Shown: positions 40,169 through 48,501 of the stretch, one piece after another
Layout: each line of letters opens with the position of its first letter
How positions within the stretch are numbered: the first letter of the stretch is position 1
From: Chloroflexota bacterium
GTDB taxonomy: Bacteria; Chloroflexota; Anaerolineae; Anaerolineales; Villigracilaceae
Assembly (NCBI GenBank): GCA_023459215.1
Contig: JAEWVF010000018.1
Coordinates: 70,243-134,242 of the forward strand
DNA length: 64,000 nucleotides
Direction of reading: 5' to 3'
Notes under the pieces: generated by a model
Seen by the model: the letters and a program-made list of their open reading frames with translations, nothing else
Told to the model about the DNA's origin: nothing
The model's database searches: none
Translations under genes and position numbers: made by a program

Positions 40169-40804
40169 TTAATTGAGTTTCTGCACCACAAACACCGCCC
40201 CGGCGAAGGCCAGGCCCAAAATGCCGGTGATGGCCGGCAGGATCCATTTCAGGGCGTTGCTTTCAAACGAATCGATGCGCGCTTCGAGCGGTTTTTCCGG
40301 GTTGTAACGCACCGTCACCTCGTCGCCGACTTCGTAGGAGGGCGGGTCGCTGCCTTCGGCCAACTGCACATCGCGGATGCGCCCATCCTGGGCGGCGAAA
40401 CGCACCACCGGGTAGTGGAACTCGTTCAGCAGGCGGTCGCGGTCGTTTTCATCGTAAACCGGGCGGACGACCATCTCGACCACGGTGCCGGGCGCGCTTT
40501 CTTCGCGTGAAACCTCCGCGATGGCGCTGCCGCCAGACCAGACCGAAATCAGCAGCATCAGGGCGGCCACCCCGCCAAAGACCCACAGGATGATGTTGAA
40601 GGCCGCATTCGACTCTTTTTGGGTTTCTTCCCATTCCTGCTCATCGAAATCCGGCTGGGACGAATCGGCCATCATCTGCATCAGTTTGCGCTTATCGCGC
40701 TTGTTCGGGATGTCATTCAGGTTGGTGTAGAGCACGCCGTCGACCTCGAACGAGACCGCTTCTTCATTTTCCCAGTGCACCGAATAAGATTTTTTCTCTG
40801 CCAT
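40169..40804 (-). CDS. DUF3592-type membrane protein
   Basis: The 211-residue protein has an N-terminal charged cytoplasmic part (about 1-70), a transmembrane helix (about 69-92), a DUF3592-like beta domain (about 95-175: G-T-V-V-E-M, P-V-V-R-F, Y-E-V-G-D-E-V-T-V-R-Y-N-P) and a second helix at the C-terminus (about 185-207). DUF3592 proteins are widespread small membrane proteins of unknown role. The start at 40804 is preferred because an earlier frame would overlap the next gene. It lies 35 bases downstream of the 71-residue gene and is likely co-transcribed with it. Confidence 0.8.
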   Translation of the reverse strand: MAEKKSYSVHWENEEAVSFEVDGVLYTNLNDIPNKRDKRKLMQMMADSSQPDFDEQEWEETQKESNAAFNIILWVFGGVAALMLLISVWSGGSAIAEVSREESAPGTVVEMVVRPVYDENDRDRLLNEFHYPVVRFAAQDGRIRDVQLAEGSDPPSYEVGDEVTVRYNPEKPLEARIDSFESNALKWILPAITGILGLAFAGAVFVVQKLN

Positions 40805-40839
40805 TTTTGCTCCGTTTGGCTTTGGGGGGAGATGCGGCT

Positions 40840-41055
40840 TTATTCCTGCTTTTCCTCGCGCAGTTTGCGCATCCGTTCGCTCAGTTCTTCGGCATCTTTG
40901 TCTTGCTTGAAGACATCGAGCGGCTGGCCGCTTTTGGGCAGCCATTTCACATCGCCGCGTGACCAGCCGCGCACCACGGCGAACATCAGCGCGTTCGAAA
41001 GCAGCAGGATCAGAATCAGGACCAGAATCACAATCCAAATCTTTTCAGGATTCAT
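40840..41055 (-). CDS. Small single-helix membrane protein
   Basis: The 71-residue protein has one strongly hydrophobic N-terminal helix (about 5-28) and a charged, Lys/Glu-rich C-terminal tail that probably forms a short coiled coil. It is preceded by AGGAG at a five-base spacing, which decides this start over a longer frame that overlaps the HAD gene heavily. Its start overlaps the end of the HAD gene by 11 bases, and the DUF3592 gene follows, so the three probably share one transcript. The family is not recognised. Confidence 0.7.
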   Translation of the reverse strand: MNPEKIWIVILVLILILLLSNALMFAVVRGWSRGDVKWLPKSGQPLDVFKQDKDAEELSERMRKLREEKQE

Positions 41056-41707
41056 ACAAACTCCTTTTCCCGGCCTGTTCGAGCAGGGCGGGTAACTCGT
41101 TCCAGTGTTGCAGCACGGCATCTGCCTCGGCGCTGGACGCGCCGTTTTCGCTGACCAGGATCGTATACATGCCAATCTGGCGGGCGGCGAGAGTGGTGCG
41201 CGGCATGTCGTCGAGGATGACGCAGCGCCCTGGGGCCGGATTCCCGGCTGCGCACAGGGCAATTTCAAACGATTCGGGCATCGGCTTGCAGTAGGGCGAA
41301 ACCGTCAGCACATCGATCACGCCTTCGAAGCAGCCTTCCAGCCCGAGCGCGCTCAAAACCCGTTCGGCGTGGGCCGCATCGGCGTTGGTGAAGATGAACT
41401 TGCGGGCCGGAATGGCCTCGATAACGGCCCGCAGGCCGGGGTTGGGCGCGATGTACTCCCGCAGGGGCAGGTCATGCACAAAGGCCAGGTAATCGGCCTT
41501 GTCGAGCTGATATTCCCGTTCCAGCCCGCGCAGGGCGGTGCCATATTGCTCGTAATAGTAGCGGCGCAGGGGAACGACCCGCTCTTCAGGGATGGCCAGC
41601 CGTTCGCGCATGTACAGGTCGATGCGCGCGCGAATATCGCGCCACAGGCCGCTGGAGGCCGGGTAAAGGGTATCGTCGAGGTCGAAGAAAAGGGTGTCGA
41701 AGGTCAT
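41045..41707 (-). CDS. HAD hydrolase, pyrimidine 5'-nucleotidase type
   Basis: The 220-residue protein is a haloacid dehalogenase-type phosphatase. Motif I is F-F-D-L-D-D-T-L-Y (about 6-14, nucleophile and acid Asp), motif II is F-T-N-A-D (about 115-119), motif III Lys is in the Y-C-K-P region and motif IV is V-I-L-D-D (about 173-177). The L-Y-x-x-x-x-G-L-W stretch after motif I and the helical cap match the SDT1/YjjG group, which dephosphorylates pyrimidine nucleotides. ATG 41707 is chosen; an in-frame TTG three codons earlier is weaker. Confidence 0.85.
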   Translation of the reverse strand: MTFDTLFFDLDDTLYPASSGLWRDIRARIDLYMRERLAIPEERVVPLRRYYYEQYGTALRGLEREYQLDKADYLAFVHDLPLREYIAPNPGLRAVIEAIPARKFIFTNADAAHAERVLSALGLEGCFEGVIDVLTVSPYCKPMPESFEIALCAAGNPAPGRCVILDDMPRTTLAARQIGMYTILVSENGASSAEADAVLQHWNELPALLEQAGKRSLYES

Positions 41708-41759
41708 GGCATTCAAATTTGACGGAACAGGTTTAATTCTAGCGACCCACTAGTTTGGT

Positions 41760-41885
41760 TTTGTAAAGAAAAGAGAACGCGGATCGCGCGGATTTGGCCG
41801 ATTTTCGCTGATTTTTTTTCAAAAACTCCGTGCAGATCCGTCTAATCTGTGGAATCCGTGTTCTATTTTTGCTAAAAATTTCAAA
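41760..41885. repeat. Dispersed 'ATCCGTG' noncoding repeat
   Basis: The stretch contains related words CGCGGATC, GGATTTGGCCGATTTTCGC, ATCCGTC and ATCCGTGTTC, typical of a short, low-complexity dispersed repeat found in many environmental genomes. A related block with CCGTGT words ends the window (63906-64000). It is not coding. Confidence 0.5.
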
Positions 41886-41952
41886 GCGTCCGCTGGAGAG
41901 GTCTAATTCTACCTTATGGCGCATCGTCCTGTGTAATTCCGAGTGGGAAGAG

Positions 41953-41958
41953 TATAAT
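41953..41958 (+). promoter_or_regulatory. -10 box of threonine synthase
   Basis: TATAAT lies six bases before the ATG at 41965, so the thrC mRNA is probably leaderless. No Shine-Dalgarno is present. A convincing -35 is lacking. Confidence 0.65.
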
Positions 41959-41964
41959 TTCAAC

Positions 41965-43212
41965 ATGAACAAATTCCTTGGTTATCGCTGTTCGCTTTGC
42001 GGGGCAGAGTTCCTGCCCAACCAGATCACTTATACCTGCTCCTGCGGCGGGAACCTGGATGTGCAGCTCGATTACGAAAGCATCAAGAAAAAATACCAGC
42101 CGGATGATTTCCTGTGCCGGGATGAGAACAATCTTTGGCGTTACCTGCCGCTGCTGCCGGTTTCCTTTCCCAAGCGCGGGGAGCGGACTCCCCTCGGCCT
42201 GGCCGGCGGGACCCCGGTCGTTGCGCTGACGCGACTGGCCCGCAAACTTGGCCTGGAGCAGCTCTGGCTCAAGGACGAATCGCGCAACCCGACCGCTTCT
42301 TTCAAAGACCGCGCTTCGGCGGTGGTGGTGGCGCGCGCCATCGAAACCAACGTCGAAACCGTTGTCACCGCTTCGACCGGCAACGCCGGGGCGGCCCTGG
42401 CGGGCATGGCGGCGGCGGTCGGCCAGAAAGCGGTCATATTTGCGCCGAAGACTGCTCCGCCGGCCAAGGTGGCGCAGTTGCTGGTCTTTGGCGCAAAAGT
42501 CCTGCTGGTGGATGGCTCCTACGACGACGCCTTTGACCTGACCGTCAAGGCCAGCGCCGAGTTTGGCTGGTACTGCCGCAACACCGGCTACAATCCGCTG
42601 ACCGTGGAGGGCAAAAAGACAGCCGCTTTTGAAATCTGGGAGTGGATGTCTTCGGCCAAGCTGGGGCTGCGCAATGGCGCTCCGCTGACCGTTTTTGTCT
42701 CGGTCGGCGATGGCAATATCATCTCTGGCATTCACAAAGGTTTCAAGGATTTGCTCGCCCTGGGCTGGCTGGAGCGCATGCCGCGCCTGATCGGCATCCA
42801 GGCCGAAGGGTCGGCGGCGATTGCCAACGCTTTCAAAGCCGGCGACGAGAAGATTATCCCGGTCCAGTCTACGACCCTGGCCGATAGCATCAGCGTCGAC
42901 TTGCCGCGCGACGGGGTGCGGGCGGTGCGCGCCGCGCGCGAGACGGGTGGAACGTATCTGACCGTCAGCGATGCCGAGATTCTGGCGGCGATTGCCGAAC
43001 TGGGCGCGCAGGGGGTTTTTGCCGAACCCGCCGGGGCGACGGCTTACGCCGGTTTGGTGGCGGCCAAGGCCCAGGGCTTGCTTGATCCGGGCGCGCCGGT
43101 TTTGGTGATGAATACCGGCAGCGGGTTAAAAGACGTTCGCGCGGCGATGCAGGCAGTGCAGGCCGCGCCGATTATCCAACCGGATTTGGAGTCTGTCAAA
43201 AAACACTTATGA
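41965..43212 (+). CDS. thrC: Threonine synthase
   Basis: This PLP enzyme converts O-phosphohomoserine to threonine. The 415-residue protein starts with a small Cys zinc ribbon (C-S-L-C near residue 9, C-S-C near 24), a feature of one threonine synthase branch. The PLP lysine is in N-P-T-A-S-F-K-D-R near residue 107; the phosphate-binding loop is S-T-G-N-A-G near 134. The C-terminal G-A-T-A-Y-A-G-L motif is intact. The -10 box and zinc-ribbon start fix the ATG at 41965; an upstream frame extension is unlikely to be translated. The stop overlaps the next start (ATGA). Confidence 0.94.
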   Translation: MNKFLGYRCSLCGAEFLPNQITYTCSCGGNLDVQLDYESIKKKYQPDDFLCRDENNLWRYLPLLPVSFPKRGERTPLGLAGGTPVVALTRLARKLGLEQLWLKDESRNPTASFKDRASAVVVARAIETNVETVVTASTGNAGAALAGMAAAVGQKAVIFAPKTAPPAKVAQLLVFGAKVLLVDGSYDDAFDLTVKASAEFGWYCRNTGYNPLTVEGKKTAAFEIWEWMSSAKLGLRNGAPLTVFVSVGDGNIISGIHKGFKDLLALGWLERMPRLIGIQAEGSAAIANAFKAGDEKIIPVQSTTLADSISVDLPRDGVRAVRAARETGGTYLTVSDAEILAAIAELGAQGVFAEPAGATAYAGLVAAKAQGLLDPGAPVLVMNTGSGLKDVRAAMQAVQAAPIIQPDLESVKKHL

Positions 43213-44324
43213 GTTCCTGGGGTTTGCCGTTTCGTTATTTGATGGGTGTTTTATTATTGGTGTTTTTCGCGGCGTTTGCTTATTACGCCCGCGAAGCAAT
43301 CATGCCGCTGGTGGTTTCGGCGTTTATTGCGTATTTATTCAGCCCGGCGGCGGTTTTCCTGGCCGAGCAGACCCGCCTGTCGCGGCGGGCGGCGGTGGCG
43401 ATTGTTTATTCGACGGCCATTGTGCTGTTGTTTGCCATCCCGGCCATTATTACCCCGTTTTTCATCGATGAACTGACCGGTGTTGGCCAGGATTTGCTCA
43501 GCCTGCTGCGCCAGTTGCGCGAGGCGCTGGCCGAGCCAGTGCGTTTGTTGGGCATGAGCTTTGATCTGGGCCAATTGGAACACGGCCTGGAGCAGTTGCA
43601 GACCGCCCTGGTGACGCCCCTGCCTGAGAACGCCTTCTGGATTTTGGAATCGACTTCGCGCGGCACGATCTGGCTGCTGGTGATTATCGTCAGCGTTTAC
43701 CTGTTCCTGGCGTATTGGCCCGATATGCGCGATTGGCTGATCGGGCTGGCTCCCAAATCGGCGCGCGGCGAGGTGGAAATGCTCTACCGGCAGGTGCGCG
43801 GGGTCTGGATGGCTTATTTGCGCGGCCAGCTCCTGTTGATGCTGGTGGTCGGCGTGATTTTTACCATCGCCTGGATGATCCTGGGCATCCCCGGCGCGTT
43901 TGTGTTGGGCGTGATTGCCGGCTTGTTCACCCTTGTGCCCGACATCGGCCCAATTTTCGCGGTGGCGCTTGCCATGGGCGTGGCCTTGCTGGAAGGGTCG
44001 ACCTGGATTCCGCTCTCGAACGTCTGGGTGATGCTGATTGTTTTCCTGGTCTATTTTGTGCTGATTAATCTCAAAAACATGTGGCTGCGGCCATTTATTA
44101 TGGGCCGCAGTGTTCACATGAACGAAGGCGTTATTTTTGTGGCGATCCTGGTTGCCACAATTTTGTATGGCATTTTGGGCGCGTTGTTGGTTGTGCCGGT
44201 TCTGGCTTCGGCTGTGATTTTGATCAATTATTTGTTGGTGAAAATCATGGGCAGCCACTCTCAGGAGCGTCCCAGCCGTCCTGCTCGTTCAAGCAGGAAC
44301 ATCAGAAAGAGAAACAGGAATTAA
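43209..44324 (+). CDS. AI-2E family membrane transporter
   Basis: The 371-residue protein has about seven or eight transmembrane helices in the order typical of AI-2E (PerM/TqsA) proteins: two close N-terminal helices, a soluble segment (about 95-145), and the conserved C-terminal core with P-x-A-F-V-L-G-V-I-A-G-L-F-x-L-V-P-D-I-G-P. The C-terminus is basic (Arg/Ser/Lys). Members export small signalling or ionic compounds; some are Na/H antiporters. The substrate is not predictable. It is translationally coupled to thrC and precedes a glycosyltransferase by three bases, so these three form an operon. Confidence 0.92.
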   Translation: MSSWGLPFRYLMGVLLLVFFAAFAYYAREAIMPLVVSAFIAYLFSPAAVFLAEQTRLSRRAAVAIVYSTAIVLLFAIPAIITPFFIDELTGVGQDLLSLLRQLREALAEPVRLLGMSFDLGQLEHGLEQLQTALVTPLPENAFWILESTSRGTIWLLVIIVSVYLFLAYWPDMRDWLIGLAPKSARGEVEMLYRQVRGVWMAYLRGQLLLMLVVGVIFTIAWMILGIPGAFVLGVIAGLFTLVPDIGPIFAVALAMGVALLEGSTWIPLSNVWVMLIVFLVYFVLINLKNMWLRPFIMGRSVHMNEGVIFVAILVATILYGILGALLVVPVLASAVILINYLLVKIMGSHSQERPSRPARSSRNIRKRNRN

Positions 44325-44327
44325 TCC

Positions 44328-45269
44328 ATGACGATTAAATATTCGATTATTGCCCCGATTTTCAACGAATTCGAAAACATTCCCGTGCTTTGGAAGCGGG
44401 TCAGCGAAGTGATGGATTCGACCGGCGAGCCTTGGGAGTTGATCCTGGTGGATGACGGTTCGAGCGACGGTTCGACTGATCGCATCCGCGAACTGGCGGC
44501 TGCCGAGCCGCGCGTGCGCCCGGTGATTTTTGCGCGCAATTTCGGCCACCAGATCGCTGTCACCGCCGGGATGGATTACAGCCGGGGCGAGGCGATTGTG
44601 GTCATCGATGCCGACCTGCAAGACCCGCCGGAAGTGATCCTTGAACTGGCCAAGAAATGGAAGGAAGGCTACGAGGTGGTTTACGCGGTGCGCTCGGAAC
44701 GCGAGGGCGAAAGCTGGTTCAAGCTGATGACGGCATCGTTGTTCTACCGCCTGATTTATCGCATTACGGATGTCAAAATTCCGCTTGATACCGGCGATTT
44801 CCGCCTGGTCGACCGCAAGGTGGTCGATGTGATGAACTCGATGCGCGAACGGCATCGTTTCCTGCGCGGCATGTCCTCCTGGATCGGGTTCAAGCAAATT
44901 GGGGTTGAGTACAAACGGGCGGCCAGGTTAAGCGGCGTTACCAAGTATCCGCTCAAGAAGATGCTCAAGTTTGCCCAGGATGGCATTACCGGTTTTTCGT
45001 ATTTCCCGCTGCAAATTGCCACTTACCTGGGCTTTTTTGCCGCCGGTTTGAGCGTCGTCGGCATTCCGTTGGTGATGATCCTGCGCCTGGCCGGGTCGCA
45101 TTTTTTCGAGGGTCAGACCACGACCCTGATCTCTGTTCTGTTTTTGGGCGGGGTGCAGTTGATTTCGCTGGGCATCCTGGGCGAGTACATCGGGCGTATC
45201 TATGACGAGGTTAAGGGTCGCCCCCTGTATGTGGTGCGCGATGCGCCCAAGATGGATGGCGAACAGTAA
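44328..45269 (+). CDS. Family 2 glycosyltransferase (DPM1/GtrB type)
   Basis: The 313-residue protein has a GT2 catalytic domain (about 1-215): S-I-I-A-P-I-F-N-E at the N-terminus, D-D-G-S-S-D-G-S near residue 45, D-A-D-L-Q-D-P-P (about 86-93) with the metal-binding D-x-D, and R-E-G-E-S with the T-G-D-F-R-L motif. Two C-terminal transmembrane helices (about 232-256, 268-292) are those of GtrB and polyprenyl-phosphate glucose/mannose synthases. It should make a lipid-linked sugar (glycosyl-phosphoprenol) at the cytoplasmic face for cell-surface decoration. A terminator follows. Confidence 0.93.
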   Translation: MTIKYSIIAPIFNEFENIPVLWKRVSEVMDSTGEPWELILVDDGSSDGSTDRIRELAAAEPRVRPVIFARNFGHQIAVTAGMDYSRGEAIVVIDADLQDPPEVILELAKKWKEGYEVVYAVRSEREGESWFKLMTASLFYRLIYRITDVKIPLDTGDFRLVDRKVVDVMNSMRERHRFLRGMSSWIGFKQIGVEYKRAARLSGVTKYPLKKMLKFAQDGITGFSYFPLQIATYLGFFAAGLSVVGIPLVMILRLAGSHFFEGQTTTLISVLFLGGVQLISLGILGEYIGRIYDEVKGRPLYVVRDAPKMDGEQ

Positions 45270-45296
45270 ACGGTAACCAGAAAAATAGTATTCAGT

Positions 45297-45332
45297 AAGC
45301 AGGCCGGAAAACTTTCCCGGCCTGCTTTTTTA
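45297..45332 (+). terminator. Terminator of the thrC operon
   Basis: An 11-bp perfect stem (45297-45307 with 45317-45327) with a 9-base loop is followed by a T-run. Confidence 0.9.
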
Positions 45333-45710
45333 TTAACCACTGGTGATTTTTAAGGCGGTGTAGCGTTTTCGGCTGAACAAACCCATCAGGCCAAACAGGT
45401 GGAAGGCAATGCCATATTTTTTGATCATCAGTTTGCGGACCTGTTCAACCGCTGCGGGCGAATCGTCGCGGATGGCCTGGGCGGGGACCCAATCGCCGAG
45501 CAGATGCCCATCGCCGCGGCAGGGAGCGATGTTGACGCTGACGGGGGCCTCGCGACGGACGCGCTTGGCTTTGCCCGAGTCGGCTTGCGTCCAGATATAG
45601 AGCGCATTGCCCTCCTGCGCGAACCAGACCGGGGTTTTAATCCCCTGTCCATTTTTGCGGAAGGTTTCGAGGTTGAGATATTGTTGGTTTTGGAAGGTGG
45701 GGTAGGACAT
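45333..45710 (-). CDS. PPOX-class flavin/F420-type oxidoreductase
   Basis: The 125-residue protein belongs to the split-barrel pyridoxamine-phosphate-oxidase class. The N-terminal R-K-x-G-x-x-x-x-T-P-V-W and A-L-Y-I-W-T-x-x-x-S-G-K-x-x-R-x-R motifs fit the F420-dependent/PPOX subgroup. It could reduce or bind F420 or FMN; which one cannot be settled from the sequence. It ends the minus-strand carotenoid-related run. No other F420 gene is in the window. The gene starts with ATG at 45710. Confidence 0.85.
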   Translation of the reverse strand: MSYPTFQNQQYLNLETFRKNGQGIKTPVWFAQEGNALYIWTQADSGKAKRVRREAPVSVNIAPCRGDGHLLGDWVPAQAIRDDSPAAVEQVRKLMIKKYGIAFHLFGLMGLFSRKRYTALKITSG

Positions 45711-45742
45711 GAGGGGAACTCCGGGAAAGGGGATTGATATTA

Positions 45743-45789
45743 GATACTCGATATTCGTTATGATGTTTGATTAACGAATATCGAGTATC
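45743..45789. repeat. Perfect 18-bp inverted repeat
   Basis: The arms 45743-45760 and 45772-45789 are perfectly complementary with an 11-base spacer. The 11-base word CTCGATATTCG in each arm recurs inside the P450 gene (47303-47335 region), so this is a dispersed repeat type rather than a terminator: no T-run follows. Confidence 0.75.
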
Positions 45790-45793
45790 GCTT

Positions 45794-46588
45794 TTACGGC
45801 AAGCCTTTGAAGCCACGCGCTTTCCAGGCAGCGAAGCGCTCCCAGCCGAGATTGGAGAGCATCAGGGTCATGCCGAAGCCGATTAAAACGCAGGTGATGA
45901 AGAAAAAGGCAACTTCTTCAATCGGCAGGATGCCGAAGAAGTTGATTCCCAACGTCTGGTCTTTCGAGATTTGCCAGGTGGTGGCGTTCAGGGCAACGAT
46001 GTCCATCAGCGACAGGTACAGACCGGGGGCGAAAATGGCCCAAAATACCAGTTTGCGGTAATGCCAGAGAATATCGGCTCCGAACAGGAATTGGGGAATG
46101 ATCGGCGGCAGCGCCCAGAAGAAGATGATGCCGAGATAGTTCCACTCATCGCCGGCGAAGAAGAACTGAACGGTGAAGAAGGCCCAGGCGGCGACAAGGA
46201 TTGCGGTTGACCAGTAAGCCAGTTTTGGGCTGCGCTGGAAGGTTTCAGGGGCGGGCAGGGTCAAGCGTTTGGCCAGGAACCACCACCACAGGCCGACCAT
46301 GATAGTTTCAACGATAAAGAACGTGTATTCTTCAATCGGGACGTAGCCAATCGTAATGCCGGTCACCAGCTCCGGGTTGTAGTACCAGACGCCGGTGGCG
46401 ACCAGGTAGTTGTCCCAGGGGGTGGTGTAGATCAGCGCGATGAGAACATGCGCGGCGATAATCAGCGGCACTTTTTTGGCGTCGAAGCCGGGGGTGGGGC
46501 GTCCGGCGCGCTTGTCCAGCCAGGTGATGAACAGCAGGACAAGGATGGGGATGAGTACGAAATAGGCGAGGAAGGCAAAGTAGGTCAT
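45794..46588 (-). CDS. Fused CrtYc-CrtYd lycopene cyclase
   Basis: Lycopene cyclase forms beta-ionone rings on lycopene. The 264-residue protein has about seven membrane helices and two copies of the cyclase half-repeat, each marked by P-I-E-E-x-x-F-F (residues about 88-95 and 220-227). In actinobacteria the halves CrtYc and CrtYd are separate; fused forms occur in other bacteria and fungi. With a P450 carotene hydroxylase upstream and crtB 15 kb away, it would provide beta-carotene-type pigment. The protein is full length with no defects. It is six bases from the P450 stop side, so the two genes are in one transcript. Confidence 0.88.
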   Translation of the reverse strand: MTYFAFLAYFVLIPILVLLFITWLDKRAGRPTPGFDAKKVPLIIAAHVLIALIYTTPWDNYLVATGVWYYNPELVTGITIGYVPIEEYTFFIVETIMVGLWWWFLAKRLTLPAPETFQRSPKLAYWSTAILVAAWAFFTVQFFFAGDEWNYLGIIFFWALPPIIPQFLFGADILWHYRKLVFWAIFAPGLYLSLMDIVALNATTWQISKDQTLGINFFGILPIEEVAFFFITCVLIGFGMTLMLSNLGWERFAAWKARGFKGLP

Positions 46589-46595
46589 TGGGATT

Positions 46596-47963
46596 TCAGA
46601 TTTGAGATTTTTGATTGGGGGGTTGTCGGCGGGTAATTTTCATCAGCACGCCAGGGCGCGGCTCAAGGGTTGCGCCCATGTGCGGATGGATTTCGTGCGG
46701 GTTGATCGGCTGGAAGTCGAAGTTTTGCAGCAAATAGCTGACCACAATCCGCGCTTCGGCCTGGCCGAAGGCGGCCCCGATGCAGGCGCGCGGCCCACCG
46801 CCAAAGGCGATGAAACTCATGGGCGGGGGTGCCTGCCCTGCGCTTCCCTGCGGGGTGCGGCCTCGTGCGAAGCGCTCGGGCTGGAACTGGTCCGGGTTGT
46901 CCCAGATGGCCGGGTCGCGCTGGGTCAGGTAGATCGAGTAGAACATGCGCGCGCCAGCCGGAATGGTCTCGCCTTCGCCGAAGGTCACATCCTTGGCGAC
47001 CATGCGGTTGCCGATGTGGATCGGCGGATATAGGCGCAGGGATTCCTTGATGACCTGGTCGAGCAGCGGCGGATTTTGGCCGGGTTCGCTCTCGTCCAGG
47101 TCGCGGACGAGGGCGGCGTAAACGTCCGGGTGTTGGCCGAGCAGGGCAAAAATCCAGGCCAGCAGGGCGGTGGAGGTGTCGTGGCCGGCAATCAGCATGG
47201 TCAACATCTGATCGCGGATGGTTTTGTTGGGCAGGCCGGCATCGATCAGGTGTTGGAGCAGGTCGTTATTTGGGGATTCGATATTTGAGTCTTCGATATT
47301 GGAACCTCGAGTATTCGAATATCGAATATCGAGGTTCGCTTTCCGACGTTCAGCGATAATTTCATAGAGATAAGTATCCAGGGCTTGCAGGTGCTTTTTG
47401 TAGCCGGGGCGCGGGATGCGCCGCCACAAAATCCATGCGCCGGGTGAGATGTAGTCGATGGCTTTCAGGATCGGCGTCCAGATGCGTGGCAGGTCGTCCC
47501 AGGCGTCGCGGCTGAACAGGGCCTGGATGATGATCAGCAGGGCGATTTTGCGGCCCTCGACCAGCATATCCACCGTCTGACCGTCCTGCCAGGCCGCGCT
47601 GACCCGTTCGGTCTGTTGGCGCATCATCCCGGCGTAGCCGGGCAGCTTACCGGGATGCAGCGACGGTTCCATCAACTTGCGATATTGGTCGTGTTCTTCA
47701 CCGTCGGTGACGAGCACGCCCCGGTCGAGCAAATCCGTCACCGGGTCCTGGTTGCGCCACAGGAACTTATCCCGTTCGGTAATGAGCACCTTGCGCGCCG
47801 CATCCGGCCCGTAAACGATATAAGGTTTGAATCCCGGCAGCGGCACCTGGAAGAAACGCCCAACCCGCTCGGCCATCACGCGCAGCGGCCCAAGCGGGGA
47901 TTTTTCAGCGAGAAAGGCTTTCAGCACAGCCAGGCCGGTTTGGGGATCAGATTCAGCAGGCAT
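46596..47963 (-). CDS. Cytochrome P450, probable carotenoid hydroxylase (CYP175-like)
   Basis: The 455-residue haem protein has the I-helix A-G-H-D-T-S (about 245-250), the E-x-x-R motif in K-E-S-L-R-L-Y-P-P, and the haem loop F-G-G-G-P-R-A-C-I-G with Cys394. Similarity to the Thermus beta-carotene 3-hydroxylase CYP175A1 and its neighbours is inferred from motif form and from the adjacent lycopene cyclase. Residues about 210-231 are a low-complexity insert encoded by an AT-rich repeat (see findings), and the last residues are also repeat-derived. The start overlaps the stop of the acetyltransferase gene (TGATG), so translation is coupled. Confidence 0.92.
   Translation of the reverse strand: MPAESDPQTGLAVLKAFLAEKSPLGPLRVMAERVGRFFQVPLPGFKPYIVYGPDAARKVLITERDKFLWRNQDPVTDLLDRGVLVTDGEEHDQYRKLMEPSLHPGKLPGYAGMMRQQTERVSAAWQDGQTVDMLVEGRKIALLIIIQALFSRDAWDDLPRIWTPILKAIDYISPGAWILWRRIPRPGYKKHLQALDTYLYEIIAERRKANLDIRYSNTRGSNIEDSNIESPNNDLLQHLIDAGLPNKTIRDQMLTMLIAGHDTSTALLAWIFALLGQHPDVYAALVRDLDESEPGQNPPLLDQVIKESLRLYPPIHIGNRMVAKDVTFGEGETIPAGARMFYSIYLTQRDPAIWDNPDQFQPERFARGRTPQGSAGQAPPPMSFIAFGGGPRACIGAAFGQAEARIVVSYLLQNFDFQPINPHEIHPHMGATLEPRPGVLMKITRRQPPNQKSQI
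47272..47335. repeat. In-frame AT-rich repeat inside the P450 gene
   Basis: A short run of repeated ATTCGATATT/AATATCGAA words, including the same 11-base word as the inverted repeat at 45743, lies in frame in the P450 coding sequence. It encodes an Asn/Ser/Ile/Glu-rich stretch between the G- and H-I helices region, where other P450 proteins have no insert. Confidence 0.7.
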
Positions 47964-48484
47964 CAGCGCAACTCCTTGGTAAAGTACAGCACCAGGTCGT
48001 CATCGACCGGCACGGATTGGCCGTACTGGACGGGCTGGCCGCGCGAGTACAATCCGCGCCCATCGGGGATATAGCCGCGTTTGGCGTACATGCGCTGGGC
48101 CGAGCCGTAATCGGCGGTCATGCCGACGCCCAGGCCGACGATAGCGCTGCGGGCGGTGGCCCGCTTTTCGGCCTCATCCATCAGGGCTGCGCCGATGCCC
48201 TGGCGGCGGAATTTGGGTAGCACGTTGAAATCGACGATTTCGGGGATGTTTTGCTCGCGGAAAGGCGGATAGTGCGACTGCCAGCAGATGGTGACGTAAC
48301 CGGCGAATTCCAAAATCGGCAGATTTTGAACTCCAGAATGAGCGACCATGACCACCCGCTGGCCTGCTTCCTGCTCCGAGAGATATTTCTCATACTGCGA
48401 GGCGGGTTTATCCCAGCCGAGTTGAGCGAAAGCGGCAGCAATCGAGGCGATGTCGGCGGGTTCTAGCAGGCGAATGATATGCAT
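47963..48484 (-). CDS. GNAT-family N-acetyltransferase
   Basis: The 173-residue protein is a GNAT acetyltransferase, which moves an acetyl group from acetyl-CoA to an amine. The acetyl-CoA-binding motif A appears as R-R-Q-G-I-G-A-A-L-M (about 102-111), after the I-V-D-F-N-V-L strand. C-terminal A-Q-R-M-Y-A-K-R-G-Y-I-P-D-G fits motif B. No substrate can be inferred. It is coupled to the P450 gene through a TGATG overlap. The gene continues the minus-strand direction of the photoprotection cluster. Confidence 0.9.
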   Translation of the reverse strand: MHIIRLLEPADIASIAAAFAQLGWDKPASQYEKYLSEQEAGQRVVMVAHSGVQNLPILEFAGYVTICWQSHYPPFREQNIPEIVDFNVLPKFRRQGIGAALMDEAEKRATARSAIVGLGVGMTADYGSAQRMYAKRGYIPDGRGLYSRGQPVQYGQSVPVDDDLVLYFTKELR

Positions 48485-48501
48485 ACGAAGACTGAAAACT
48501 T

